Below, one piece after another: positions 17,592-26,809 of a DNA stretch of 64,000 bases. The stretch spans positions 1 to 64,000 of the forward strand of contig CAJBNH010000122.1 in the NCBI GenBank assembly GCA_903955385.1. Reading direction: 5' to 3'. A program made the translations under genes and the position numbers. The stretch comes from an uncultured Myxococcales bacterium. Its GTDB lineage: Bacteria > Myxococcota_A > UBA9042. Under the pieces are notes generated by a model. The model ran no database searches and had not been told where the DNA came from. It saw nothing but the letters and a program-made list of their open reading frames with translations. Numbering within the stretch: position 1 is the stretch's first letter; each line of letters begins with the position of its first letter.

Positions 17592-20104
17592 TTGCAGGAC
17601 GGCGTGCAGACCTTCACACCCGGGATCTCGGTTCCCTTGGTGTTCTTGGCCGGCTCGCACTTGGCTCCCGCGCCGCTGTCGGCGGCCGCGCAGTCCGAGT
17701 CGGTCTGGCAGGGGGCCGCGCAACGCAGGTTGGCTGCGGTGCCAGCAGCGCCGGTGTTCGAGCACTTGTAGCCGCCATTGCAGTGGAAGTCCTCGTTGCA
17801 GGGCAGGCAGGACTTCTTCTTGACGCACATGGGCACCAGAGCCGCCATGGACATGTCCTTGCGGGGGATACGCATGTAGTTCTGGTCGCAGACCATGTCC
17901 TGAACCACGCCGCAGTCCGCATTGGTGTTGCACAGCGCGGTGCAGTAGCCCTTGCCGGTCGCGCTGTCCTGGAAGCAGCTAAGACCGGAGGCGCACTCGG
18001 GAACCGCATCCTGAGCAGGATCGGGATTGCAGGACTCGCCGGGCTTCTTGGTGCCCATGGTCTCGTTCTCGGCGACCATCAGCAGGCAGCGGTACTCGAC
18101 CGAGGCCTTCTTGTCCGGACCCGTGGCGATCGGGAAGGGCACGCAAGCTTCCTTGCCGTCGCACTTCTTCGTGGCGCTGCAGTCGGACAGCGTGCTGTCG
18201 ACGCCGACGGGGATGCAGAGCGGGAAGTAGAGGTCGTCATACTGCGACATCGTGCCGCCCCAAGCGGCCATCAGCGACGAGCAAAGGGTCTTGTAGTCGG
18301 TGCCGTCGATGGTGATCTTTTCGGCGCAGGTGGCCTTGCCGTTGCAGGTGTCGACGCAGTAGCCGGGCTGGGTCTCGGTGCTGCCGAGGCACAGGCCGCT
18401 CTTGCACAGCTTGCCGACTGCGGAACCGCAAGCTTCGCCGGCCGCGGAGGCCTTGGTGTCAGGCGTGATGCAGAGACCGCCGACGGTGTAAGCATCGACC
18501 GTCGTGCCGGTGGCCTGACCCGGCAGCTGGTACTGGTACTCCCAGAGCTTGCAGTAGTTCGAGGTCGCGTCCTTGCAGTCCGCGCTCGACTTGCACTCGC
18601 CCTTCGGAGCCGCCATCGGCGTGCAGACTTCCAGCGGCAGGAAGACGTCGTAGATGTCGTCGGCGGGATTGGACAGGTCGAGCGGAATCTCGAGCGCGCC
18701 GCACTTCTGGTTGGTGGCGCAGTCGGTGTCGGTCTTGCAGTGGCCGGAGCACGAGCCATCGACGCACCAGATCGGGTTCTCGCAAATCGGCACGCTCTTG
18801 TCCTTGTCGTTGGGGAACGCATCGCAAGCCGCGCCCTTGGCCGAGCCGCCGACGGTCTTGCGCACGCAGCCGGGCTCCCAACCGGGCATCGTGATCTTGG
18901 TCTTGTCGATCGGGTCCGGGTCGCCGTCGGGGCTGGAGACGCCGTTGTAGAAGGTGCGGCAGTAGAAGTCGCTGTCGCCGCACTCCTTGTCCAGGAAGCA
19001 CTTCTTCGGCAGGCAGACGTCGAACAGGTCCGGAACGTCGCTGTACATCTTGACGCCCGTCTCGCACTGCCAGGCGGAGCAGTCCGCGTCACCCGAGCAC
19101 GTCGCGCCGGTGCCGTCGCACTTGCCGGACTTGCAGGCGCCCTTGGCGGTCACGCAGTCGTTGTCGGACTTGCAGAACGATAGGCAGCCCGTCGTGCCGC
19201 ACAGGTTGTTCTCGCAGGTCGCGACCTTGCCGCTCAGCGGGTCGTCGTTGCAGGTCTCGGAGACGCCCACGCCGGCCGTGCCGTCGGGGTTCTTTGCCTT
19301 CGGGGCGCAGACCAGCTGGGGGCTGCCGTTGAAGAACTGCAGGCCGCACGCCTCGGTGGCGGGGCAATCAGAGTCGGCCTTGCAGGGCTTGAAGTTGGTG
19401 CCGGCGGCGCAGTAGCTGAACGACTGGCCCTGAGCCAGCTGAGCCTGGCTGGCGTACTCGATGCACTTGAAGGCTGTGCCGTTGGGGCCATCGACCGCGT
19501 CCTCGCAATCCGAAGGCGAACCCGGGTCTTCGACGCCGTCCGCGCCCTGATCGCCGGTTGCGTTGTTCACGACGTCGTTGACGATGGTGCACATCTTGGT
19601 GCAGACGCCGATGCAAAGTCCGGTGTCGCACTGGGCATTGATGCAGTCGCGGTAGGCCTGTACTTCCGTGTCGGCCGCGCCCTGCTGGGGCGGGCGGCAG
19701 GTCTTGTCGGGACCGCAGGCCTCGCCGAACTTCTTCTTCTCGACGACCGTCTCAGCCTTGCACTTGTAGGTGGGCGAGGTGCCAGCCGTGTCGCACTTGA
19801 AATTGGTCTTGCAGGGGCCGCAGTTCGCGGGGCATCCGGGGACGAATCCGCACTCGGCGCCCTTGTCGAGGCAGCACTGCTGGGCTGCCGTGACGTCGGT
19901 GTTGGCGTCGCTGCCCGGGTTGATGGTGTCCGGGGTGTCGTTCGAGTCGGCCGTGGAGTCGCCGGGGGTCAGATCGCCGCCGAAGATGTCCTTGTTGTCG
20001 GACGTGTCGGTCGTGGTCGAAGTTCCACCGGTCGAATCGCTGCCGCAGGCCGCCAATGTCAGCATCGCCAGGCTGAGGAGGGCAATACAGCTTCTCAATT
20101 TCAT
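17588..20104 (-). CDS. Large Cys-rich lipoprotein, function unknown
   Basis: This 838-residue exported protein begins with a lipoprotein signal (hydrophobic core, lipobox LAAC near residue 20), then an Asp/Ser/Thr-rich linker of about 60 residues. The rest is filled with Cys-rich modules such as CCLDKGAECGFVPGCPANC and CKSDNDCVTAKGACKSGKCD, in which Cys-x-(S/T)-D-x-D-C pieces recur. Such disulphide-rich repeat lipoproteins are common in Myxococcota, where they are probably anchored to the outer membrane. No enzymatic motif was seen. The ATG at 20104 is chosen for its signal peptide and an upstream GGAGA. It is transcribed away from panC, with its own promoter and terminators. Confidence 0.85.
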   Translation of the reverse strand: MKLRSCIALLSLAMLTLAACGSDSTGGTSTTTDTSDNKDIFGGDLTPGDSTADSNDTPDTINPGSDANTDVTAAQQCCLDKGAECGFVPGCPANCGPCKTNFKCDTAGTSPTYKCKAETVVEKKKFGEACGPDKTCRPPQQGAADTEVQAYRDCINAQCDTGLCIGVCTKMCTIVNDVVNNATGDQGADGVEDPGSPSDCEDAVDGPNGTAFKCIEYASQAQLAQGQSFSYCAAGTNFKPCKADSDCPATEACGLQFFNGSPQLVCAPKAKNPDGTAGVGVSETCNDDPLSGKVATCENNLCGTTGCLSFCKSDNDCVTAKGACKSGKCDGTGATCSGDADCSAWQCETGVKMYSDVPDLFDVCLPKKCFLDKECGDSDFYCRTFYNGVSSPDGDPDPIDKTKITMPGWEPGCVRKTVGGSAKGAACDAFPNDKDKSVPICENPIWCVDGSCSGHCKTDTDCATNQKCGALEIPLDLSNPADDIYDVFLPLEVCTPMAAPKGECKSSADCKDATSNYCKLWEYQYQLPGQATGTTVDAYTVGGLCITPDTKASAAGEACGSAVGKLCKSGLCLGSTETQPGYCVDTCNGKATCAEKITIDGTDYKTLCSSLMAAWGGTMSQYDDLYFPLCIPVGVDSTLSDCSATKKCDGKEACVPFPIATGPDKKASVEYRCLLMVAENETMGTKKPGESCNPDPAQDAVPECASGLSCFQDSATGKGYCTALCNTNADCGVVQDMVCDQNYMRIPRKDMSMAALVPMCVKKKSCLPCNEDFHCNGGYKCSNTGAAGTAANLRCAAPCQTDSDCAAADSGAGAKCEPAKNTKGTEIPGVKVCTPSCK

Positions 20105-20213
20105 GAATGTTCTCCGGTTTCCAGCCCTGTGCTGGTGGCGGCGCGTGCAACTGCCGTCCGCGAGGGGGTTCGGACGTCGCGGCGGAATGCCGGCACCGAA
20201 CAAAAGCCGCGAA

Positions 20214-20243
20214 ACGGTAGCCGATCGGCAACCACGTCGTCAA
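20214..20243 (-). promoter_or_regulatory. Promoter of the Cys-rich lipoprotein gene
   Basis: On the minus strand TTGACG (20238-20243), an 18-base spacer and TACCGT (20214-20219) are seen, about 110 bases upstream of the ATG. The bases CTACCGTTTCGCGGC recur upstream of panB. Confidence 0.55.
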
Positions 20244-20321
20244 GCTGAGAACACCCCGGGGCAATTCAATGTGTGTGCGGACTTGCGCCCGTGAGCGGAC
20301 CGCGCTGCCGGGCGCCAATCG

Positions 20322-21224
20322 CTAGACGCCAACGCTGCGACTCTGGGCCGACGTCAGCCGGGCGTTGTCGATCAGGCGAGTGCTGCCAAAGTACGCCGCA
20401 ATCAGGACTTGTGCGGGGCCGTCGATGGAGGAACAGGAGACCAGCGTTTCCGGGTCCACGATGCCGACGAAGTCGACCCGTCCCCCGGCGTCGGAGACCC
20501 GACCGACAATGGCAGCTATCAGGCGAGCGGCATCGCATTCGCCTGCACTTGCCTTGTCTTGGGCTTCTCGCAGCGCATCGGGAATCGAGCGTGCGCCGCG
20601 TCGCTCCTCCGAGGTCAGGAAGACGTTGCGCGAGCTCAGCGCCAGACCATCGGGTTCGCGCAGGGTCGGAACACCCACGATCTCCGTCGGGTGATTCAGG
20701 TCTCGCGACATGCGGGCGATGACCTGCAACTGCTGCCAGTCCTTTTCACCGAAGACCGCGACGTCGGCCATCACCAGGTTCAGCAGCTTCGCCACCACCG
20801 TCGCCACGCCGCGGAAGTGTCCGGGGCGACTCGCGCCGCACCACCGCTCTGCCAAGGCGCCGGGTTCGACGTGGGTCTCGAAGCCCCCCGGATACATCGC
20901 CGCTGCGGTCGGAGCGAAGATCAGCCCCACGCCATGGGCACGGCACAGTTCGGCGTCGGCCGGGAGGGTGCGTGGATACGCGTCGAGGTCCTCGCGAGGG
21001 CCGAATTGCAGCGGGTTGACGAAGACCGAAACGACCACCGCCTCGGCGCGCTCGCGAGCGTGATCGACCAGCGCCATGTGTCCGGCGTGCAGCGCGCCCA
21101 TGGTGGGAACAAAGCTGATGCGACGGCCACTCGCCCTCTGCGTGGCGGTCCAAGTGCGCAAGTCGTCCGGGGAGCGCGCAATGGGCACCCCCGCCAGCGA
21201 TGGCAGAGACAATTCAGCCGACAT
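20322..21224 (-). CDS. panC: Pantothenate synthetase
   Basis: This 300-residue cytoplasmic enzyme joins pantoate and beta-alanine using ATP, the last step of vitamin B5 synthesis. Family motifs are visible: PTMGALHAGH (ATP-binding HIGH-like), FVNPLQFGP, GEKDWQQL and LSSRN. The length is typical (about 280-300). It starts 15 bases after the panB stop, with AGGAAA upstream of its ATG, so panB and panC form an operon with consecutive pathway steps. Confidence 0.97.
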   Translation of the reverse strand: MSAELSLPSLAGVPIARSPDDLRTWTATQRASGRRISFVPTMGALHAGHMALVDHARERAEAVVVSVFVNPLQFGPREDLDAYPRTLPADAELCRAHGVGLIFAPTAAAMYPGGFETHVEPGALAERWCGASRPGHFRGVATVVAKLLNLVMADVAVFGEKDWQQLQVIARMSRDLNHPTEIVGVPTLREPDGLALSSRNVFLTSEERRGARSIPDALREAQDKASAGECDAARLIAAIVGRVSDAGGRVDFVGIVDPETLVSCSSIDGPAQVLIAAYFGSTRLIDNARLTSAQSRSVGV

Positions 21225-21239
21225 CGTGATTTCCTGAGG

Positions 21240-22220
21240 TCATGCGCCCGACGGCAGCGCGTGCGGCTCAGCCGCCAAGGTGGGGTCGACGTAACCGTGC
21301 TCAGCCGCAGGGAATTCGACGGCCTGAACCTCTGCGCGGTAGGTCGCCAGCGCATCGACCACGGTGTCGCCCAAGGCTGCGTACTGCTTCAAGAACTTCG
21401 GCTTGAATTCCGGGTTCAGCCCCAGCAGGTCGTACAGCACCAGGATCTGGCCGTCGCAATTGGGACCCGCGCCGATGCCGATGGTCGGGATCGTCAATTC
21501 GGCCGTGATGCCGGCCGCCAGCTCTGACGGGATACCCTCGAGCACCAAGGCGTAGCAGCCGGCCTCTTCGAGTGCGAGCGCGGCCTCGACCAGCCGCTCC
21601 CGAGCCGCCCGTCCGCGACCTTGGACCCGGTTGCCGCCCATCGCGTGCACCGACTGTGGCGTCAGGCCGATGTGTCCCATGACCGGAATGCCGGCCGACA
21701 CCAGCGCCCGAACCGTCTCGGCCACTTCCTTGCCGCCCTCCAGCTTGACGGCGTGGGCGCCGCCCTCTGCCAGCATCCGTCCTGCGTTCTGCAAGGCGAC
21801 GTCGGGGCTGCGGTAGCTCATGAAGGGCATATCCGCGACCAGATGCGCGCGCTGCAGGCCCCGGGCGACGGCGGCGGTGTGATAGACGACGTGGTCGACG
21901 GTCACGGGCAGCGTCGTGTCGTGGCCCTGGATGACGTTGCCCAAGGAGTCGCCGACCAGCACGACCTCGATCCCGGCTGCATCGACCAAGCGAGCGAACG
22001 TGGCGTCGTAGCAAGTGATCGCTGCAATGCGCTGACCGCGGCCCTTCATCTCACGCAGGTGGTGCACTCGCACGCGGGTCGCAGACCCCTCGCCGATCGC
22101 GTACAGGCCGTGCGGACGTCCCGACGGGGTCGAGCGCGCAGCGGCCGATGGAGAGGCTGGCGGGGAAGAAGAAGCAGCCGCCGCGGCGGAAGGCGCCGCG
22201 CGGCGAGAGGAATCCTGCAT
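21240..22220 (-). CDS. panB: 3-methyl-2-oxobutanoate hydroxymethyltransferase
   Basis: This 326-residue enzyme transfers a hydroxymethyl group from methylene-tetrahydrofolate to ketoisovalerate, giving ketopantoate. Conserved stretches include [37 protein letters not shown] and [11 protein letters not shown]. The family is usually about 265 residues; the extra length is a 45-residue Ala/Ser/Pro-rich N-terminus. The ATG at 22220 follows GGAGG at good spacing, so the extension appears to be translated, but a later start cannot be excluded. panC lies directly downstream. Confidence 0.96.
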   Translation of the reverse strand: MQDSSRRAAPSAAAAASSSPPASPSAAARSTPSGRPHGLYAIGEGSATRVRVHHLREMKGRGQRIAAITCYDATFARLVDAAGIEVVLVGDSLGNVIQGHDTTLPVTVDHVVYHTAAVARGLQRAHLVADMPFMSYRSPDVALQNAGRMLAEGGAHAVKLEGGKEVAETVRALVSAGIPVMGHIGLTPQSVHAMGGNRVQGRGRAARERLVEAALALEEAGCYALVLEGIPSELAAGITAELTIPTIGIGAGPNCDGQILVLYDLLGLNPEFKPKFLKQYAALGDTVVDALATYRAEVQAVEFPAAEHGYVDPTLAAEPHALPSGA

Positions 22221-22247
22221 CGGGTGGCCTCCAAGGGGCGGCGTGAT

Positions 22248-22262
22248 GCCGCGAAACGGTAG
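22248..22262 (-). promoter_or_regulatory. Putative -10 region of panBC, shared with the lipoprotein promoter
   Basis: The 15 bases CTACCGTTTCGCGGC (minus strand) are identical to those at 20206-20220. The TACCGT part would be the -10 box, about 36 bases before the panB ATG. No good -35 box is seen at the proper distance, so this call is tentative. Confidence 0.35.
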
Positions 22263-22370
22263 ACCCCACGACGCAAAGGCTAGGAGAAAGCCCCGGCCCT
22301 CGCAACCCCGGAGAACCTGAGGCGGGGAATTTCGCCTTGGATGCGGGAGGTCCCGGGGCTCCATCGGGGT

Positions 22371-22399
22371 TTGCCCGCACCTGCGTCGCCTGTTATCGT
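22371..22399 (+). promoter_or_regulatory. Candidate promoter of the subtilase-like gene
   Basis: TTGCCC (22371-22376), a 17-base spacer and TATCGT (22394-22399) lie about 55 bases upstream of the ATG. The same -10 sequence occurs before the last gene of the window. Confidence 0.4.
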
Positions 22400-22453
22400 C
22401 GCGGTTCTCGCGCGATTGGGCAGTCGCCGCGCAGCATCACGAGGGGGGATCGG

Positions 22454-25400
22454 ATGGAGAACTGGGGGGTTCGTTCGGGTCTGTTGGCGGTAGCCGTGCT
22501 GGTGCTGGGGCTGCTGTCGGTTGCCGCGGTTGCTCAACCGTCGTGGCCGCCGCCGAAGGGCGCCGACCTGACGCAGCCCGCGAACTGGCCCAACGACCCC
22601 GGGTTCATCCAGTACACGATCGTGAGCGACGTTGTGCACGTTCTGGGCGGCGACTGGAACCTGTGGTCATTCGTGCCGAAGAAGGGCGACCCCGACAAGC
22701 CGGGCGAGCAGCCGAACAAGCAGTGGCAGGAGTACCCGGGCTTTCGCCAGTCCGAGGTCGCGATTGGCACCGGCATGCATGCGGACCAAGCTTGGTCGCT
22801 GACGACTGGAGATCGGCGGGTGCTGATTGCGGTGCTGGATTCAGGCATCAAGTGGGAGTCCGACGATCTGGTCAACAAGCACTACCTGAACCGCAAGGAG
22901 CTGCCGCCGCCGCAGGAAGCGTGTCGCGGACCGAAATTCCAGGCCGCCGACCCGTGGGACTCCGACGGTGACGGCATCTTCAACATGCTCGACTACGCCC
23001 AAGAGGGCGGCAAAGACATCCCCAAGACGTCGTGCGACACGCGCGTCAGCGACTTGAACAAGAACGGGTTGTTGGACCCGCAGGACCTGATCAAGGCGTT
23101 CTCTGACGGCAAGGACGAAGACGGCAACGGCTATGTCGACGACATTTCCGGGTGGGACTTCTTTCGCAACGACAACGATGCCTATGACGACACCCGCTTT
23201 GGCCACGGCACTGGCGAGGCCCACGACTCGGCTGCAGAGGGCAACAACGGCCGCGGCAGCCTGGGCATCTGCCCCGACTGCACCGTGATGGCCGTGCGCG
23301 TGGGCGACAGCTTCGTGGCGGACGGCAACGACTTTGCCGCGGCCGTCATCTTCGCGACCGACAGCGGCGCCAACGTCGTGCAGGAAGCGCTGGGGACGAT
23401 GAGCCGCAGCCACTACGCCGACGCGGCCATCAACTACGCCTACGCCAACAATGTCGTGGTCATCGCATCGGCGGCGGACGAGCTCAGCTTCCACCACAAC
23501 ATGCCGGGCACGACCGACCACACGGTGTACGTGCACGCGATCGTGTACGACGGCGGCTCGCCCAAGACATCGACCACCTTCCTGAATTTCAACAACTGCA
23601 CGAATTTCGGCGGCAATCTGGTGCTGTCGTCCCCCGGCACCGGCTGCTCGTCCGAGGCGACGGGTGTGACATCGGGCCATGCGGGCATGATCTACTCGGC
23701 AGGCGTGCAGGCCAACCTGAACCCGCCGCTGTCGGCAGAGGAAGTGCGCGGCGTGCTGATCATGAGCGCCGACGACATCGACGTCCCCGAATCCAAGACC
23801 GACCCGACCAAGTTCCCCAGTGGCCCGGGTTGGGACCTGCACTTCGGCTACGGCCGCAACAATGTGTTTCGTTCCGCACAGATGGTGCAGGCCGACCAGA
23901 TCCCTCCCGACCTCGACATCCTGACCCCCAGCTGGTTTGAGCCGATCGAGGTCACACGCTCGCCCAAGGTCACCGTCACCGGCCGCATCGGCAAACGCTC
24001 CGACGGCAAAGCGGCCCGCTATGGCGAGTACAGCTACGTCCTCGAATACGCCAAGGGCATCGACCCCAAGGGCGGCTGGGTCACGGTAGCGGAAGGCAAG
24101 ACTGCCGGAATCGATGGCAAGATCGCTGACTTCGATGTGGCAAAGGCCGCCGAGGCGATCGACTTCGATGCGCCGCTGATCGACCACGACCAGTACAGCT
24201 TCACCCTGCGGCTGCGTGCGACGGCCAAGGCCAAGGACGGCACCGAGGTCAAGGCCGAGTACCGCAAGTCCATTGGCCTCTACAAGGACCCCGACCTGTT
24301 GCCGGGCTATCCCAAGCACGTGAAGACCTCGGTCGAGGCAAGTCCCAAGCTCTTCGATCTGGACGGCGATGGCGGCGACGAGCTGATCCAGCCGACGTCG
24401 GACGGCTTTGTGCACGCGTGGAAGGCGGATGGCTCTGAGGCGGCGGGCTGGCCGATCTCGACGCCGGTGCGCCACGAGCTGGGCGACGAGGGCGTGCAGA
24501 ACGTGTCCAAGGCGTGTGCCTATCGCGCCGACAAGGCCGGCTGCACCGCCCAGAACGGCAAGCTCGAGCCGATGTACCGCGAGATGATGCTGGGCACACC
24601 CGCGGTCGGCGACCTGGACGGCGACGGCAGCGTCGAGGTGATCGTCACCACCTACGATGGGCACGTGGTCGTGGCGGGCAAGGACGGCAAGCCTCGCGCA
24701 GGCTTCCCCGTCGAGGTCGACCGCGCCAAGTCGATGAAGACCGACCCCGAGCACCTGTGGGACGACGGCATCTTCTCGGCCGCCGCGCTGGCTGATCTCG
24801 ACAAAGACGGCAAGCTCGAGATCGTCGTGACCGCCATGGACCAGCACGTCTATGTCTGGCGCCACGACGGCACGCAGCAGCCGGGCTTCCCCGTTCTGGT
24901 GCGCGACCCAGAGCTGGGGGACACGATGGGCGACCGCATCATCGCCGCCCCGTCGATCGGAGACATCAACGGCGACGGTCAGTTGGAGATCGCCACCGGC
25001 ACCAACGAGGCGATCGGCGCCGACAAGGCCAAGAACGAGGCGCGCGGCTATGTGCTGTGGGGCAACGGCAACCTGCACGAGGGCGGGCCGTTCTTGCCCG
25101 GCTTCCCGGTCACGACGCTTGGCATCATGGCGTTCGTGCTGCCGACGGTGGGCTCCGGCGTTCCCGGGCATCCCGCGCTGCTGGACATCGACTACGACGG
25201 CAAGCTCGAGATCAACTTCGACACGATCGGCTCGTCGGGCACGTTCTATACGTCCACCGGCAAGGTCTTCTGCCGCACCGTGGCGGGGACGACCAAGAAG
25301 CAGTGTTCGTTCGATAACCAGAACTTCGGAGCCAAGTCCAACACGCAGGACAGCCCGGCCTACATCCTGATCGCCAACGCGTCGCTGGGTCGCATCGATC

Positions 25401-26056
25401 CCACGGGCGGGGTGGACTTCGTCAAGGCCACGGCGGGCTTCAAGTTTGCGCTGACGTTTGCCTCCGGTGGCCAGCGCGCGGAGTTCGACCACCACCTCTC
25501 GGCGTGGGACACAGCGACCGGCAAGATGCTGGAGGGTTGGCCGCGCGTGATCGACGACTGGCAGTTCTTCTCGAATCCCGCGATCGTCGACCTGAACAAT
25601 GACGACAAGCCCGAGGTCATCGCCGGATCGGCGGGCTACTTGGTGCGAGCCTGGAACTATCTTGGCGAAGAAGCCAAGGGATTCCCGAAGTACACGATGG
25701 GCTGGGTCCTGGGCTCCCCTGCGGTCGGTGACATCGACGGCGACGGGAAGTTCGACGTCTCGGCGTCGACCCGCGATGGCTGGGTATTTGCCTGGCGCAC
25801 CGGCGGCACGGTCAAGGGGTCGATCGTCGAGTGGCCTTTCCACGGTCACGACCTGCACAACACGGCCAACTACCACTCCGTCATCAATCCCTACGCCAAG
25901 ACCGCCGACCCGACACCGACGGCGACGAGCGACGCCAGCGGCGGCGGTGGCTGCAGCGCGAGGTCGACCGCGACGTCGACCGGTGGCGCTCTTCTGGCCT
26001 TTGCACTACTTGCACTGGTCGTCCTGCGGAAGCGCCAGACCGATCGGGTGGGGTGA
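22454..26056 (+). CDS. Secreted subtilase-like (S8) protein with FG-GAP-type repeats and MYXO-CTERM tail
   Basis: This 1200-residue protein has a signal peptide (cleavage likely after AVA, near residue 27), an S8-like domain to about residue 490, then at least six Asp-rich FG-GAP/VCBS-like repeats (such as VGDLDGDGSVEVIV). It ends in a MYXO-CTERM-type tail: Gly-rich GGGGCS, hydrophobic helix, RKRQ. Asp129 (VLDSG), His251 (GHGTG) and Ser407 (VTSGHAG) fit the catalytic triad. However, HGTHVAG is altered after HGT, GTSMAAP is replaced by TSGHAGM, and the oxyanion Asn (AAGN) is replaced in VVVIASAADE. Activity is therefore doubtful. Asp-rich loops between Asp129 and His251 suggest calcium binding. 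GAGGGGGG precedes the ATG. Confidence 0.85.
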   Translation: MENWGVRSGLLAVAVLVLGLLSVAAVAQPSWPPPKGADLTQPANWPNDPGFIQYTIVSDVVHVLGGDWNLWSFVPKKGDPDKPGEQPNKQWQEYPGFRQSEVAIGTGMHADQAWSLTTGDRRVLIAVLDSGIKWESDDLVNKHYLNRKELPPPQEACRGPKFQAADPWDSDGDGIFNMLDYAQEGGKDIPKTSCDTRVSDLNKNGLLDPQDLIKAFSDGKDEDGNGYVDDISGWDFFRNDNDAYDDTRFGHGTGEAHDSAAEGNNGRGSLGICPDCTVMAVRVGDSFVADGNDFAAAVIFATDSGANVVQEALGTMSRSHYADAAINYAYANNVVVIASAADELSFHHNMPGTTDHTVYVHAIVYDGGSPKTSTTFLNFNNCTNFGGNLVLSSPGTGCSSEATGVTSGHAGMIYSAGVQANLNPPLSAEEVRGVLIMSADDIDVPESKTDPTKFPSGPGWDLHFGYGRNNVFRSAQMVQADQIPPDLDILTPSWFEPIEVTRSPKVTVTGRIGKRSDGKAARYGEYSYVLEYAKGIDPKGGWVTVAEGKTAGIDGKIADFDVAKAAEAIDFDAPLIDHDQYSFTLRLRATAKAKDGTEVKAEYRKSIGLYKDPDLLPGYPKHVKTSVEASPKLFDLDGDGGDELIQPTSDGFVHAWKADGSEAAGWPISTPVRHELGDEGVQNVSKACAYRADKAGCTAQNGKLEPMYREMMLGTPAVGDLDGDGSVEVIVTTYDGHVVVAGKDGKPRAGFPVEVDRAKSMKTDPEHLWDDGIFSAAALADLDKDGKLEIVVTAMDQHVYVWRHDGTQQPGFPVLVRDPELGDTMGDRIIAAPSIGDINGDGQLEIATGTNEAIGADKAKNEARGYVLWGNGNLHEGGPFLPGFPVTTLGIMAFVLPTVGSGVPGHPALLDIDYDGKLEINFDTIGSSGTFYTSTGKVFCRTVAGTTKKQCSFDNQNFGAKSNTQDSPAYILIANASLGRIDPTGGVDFVKATAGFKFALTFASGGQRAEFDHHLSAWDTATGKMLEGWPRVIDDWQFFSNPAIVDLNNDDKPEVIAGSAGYLVRAWNYLGEEAKGFPKYTMGWVLGSPAVGDIDGDGKFDVSASTRDGWVFAWRTGGTVKGSIVEWPFHGHDLHNTANYHSVINPYAKTADPTPTATSDASGGGGCSARSTATSTGGALLAFALLALVVLRKRQTDRVG

Positions 26057-26168
26057 ACAGGACAAGGAACGTGCGCCGGCGCTCGGAACAATGCGCGGTG
26101 CAAAGGGTTGCAGCAGGGGTCGCGTCCGAGCGGCCCGAGACGGGGAAGGAAGTCCCCAGGAGGAGAGC

Positions 26169-26561
26169 GTGATCGCCGAGCCCCGCCACCAATGTTACAA
26201 GTGTTTGGAAGAACTCGTTTTCGAGGTCAAGATCGGTCGGTTGGACACCTGCCCCAACTGCAGCGCGTACCTGCACTCGTGCCGCAACTGCCGCTTCTGG
26301 AGCAAGTCCGCCCACAACGAGTGCCTCGAGAATCAGGGCGAATTCATCCGCGACCGGGAGGCCGGCAACTTCTGCGGCTTCTTCCAGTTCCGCATCATGG
26401 GCGAGGACACGTCGGCGGAGGTCAACGCCGCGCGTTCCAAGCTGGAGTCGCTGTTCGGCAAAAGCCCTGAGAAGCCCACCATCTCGTTCGGCACGCCAGA
26501 GCCGGTGCAGTCCCCGGAAGACGCGGCGCGGGCAAGGTTGGAGGCGCTCTTCAAGAAGTGA
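26169..26561 (+). CDS. Small zinc-ribbon protein, function unknown
   Basis: This 130-residue protein starts at a GTG with AGGAGG six bases upstream. Three CxxC knuckles (Cys9/12, Cys28/31, Cys38/41) and further His49, Cys52 and a Cys in NFCGFF suggest two zinc sites in the first 65 residues. The C-terminal half is charged, with two similar segments (SKLESLFGK and ARLEALFKK). It follows the subtilase-like gene by 112 bases and may be co-transcribed. I do not recognise the family well enough to name a role. Confidence 0.75.
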   Translation: MIAEPRHQCYKCLEELVFEVKIGRLDTCPNCSAYLHSCRNCRFWSKSAHNECLENQGEFIRDREAGNFCGFFQFRIMGEDTSAEVNAARSKLESLFGKSPEKPTISFGTPEPVQSPEDAARARLEALFKK

Positions 26562-26577
26562 CAGACCAGCAGCGGCA

Positions 26578-26606
26578 TTGACAACGGCCCCGATCTTCGG
26601 CATACG
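26578..26606 (+). promoter_or_regulatory. Promoter of tRNA-Pro
   Basis: TTGACA (26578-26583), a 17-base spacer and CATACG (26601-26606) lie about 55 bases upstream of the tRNA. Confidence 0.6.
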
Positions 26607-26661
26607 CATGCGCCGCCCGACCGGGGTGTGCTCGCGCAGCACAGGGACCGGTCGAGCCAGA

Positions 26662-26735
26662 CGGGGTGTAGCGCAGCCTGGTAGCGCACTTGCTTCGGGA
26701 GCAAGGAGTCGCTGGTTCAAATCCAGTCACCCCGA
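26662..26735 (+). tRNA. tRNA-Pro (CGG)
   Basis: A 74-base tRNA with acceptor CGGGGTG/CACCCCG, anticodon stem CTTGC/GCAAG and loop TTCGGGA (anticodon CGG, reads CCG). The discriminator A is followed by encoded CCA at 26736-26738. Confidence 0.96.
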
Positions 26736-26740
26736 CCACA

Positions 26741-26799
26741 GGGCGTCACGTCGCGCAGGGCCGAGAGCCCGAAGTGGCGGTGACGCCCTTGGCGTTTTT
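26741..26799 (+). terminator. Hairpin and T-run after tRNA-Pro
   Basis: GGGCGTCAC (26741-26749) pairs perfectly with GTGACGCCC (26780-26788). An inner GGGC/GCCC stem sits in the loop. TTTTT follows at 26795-26799, six bases after the stem. It may end the tRNA transcript just before the next gene, whose ribosome site begins at once. Confidence 0.5.
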
Positions 26800-26809
26800 G
26801 AGGTGGATC

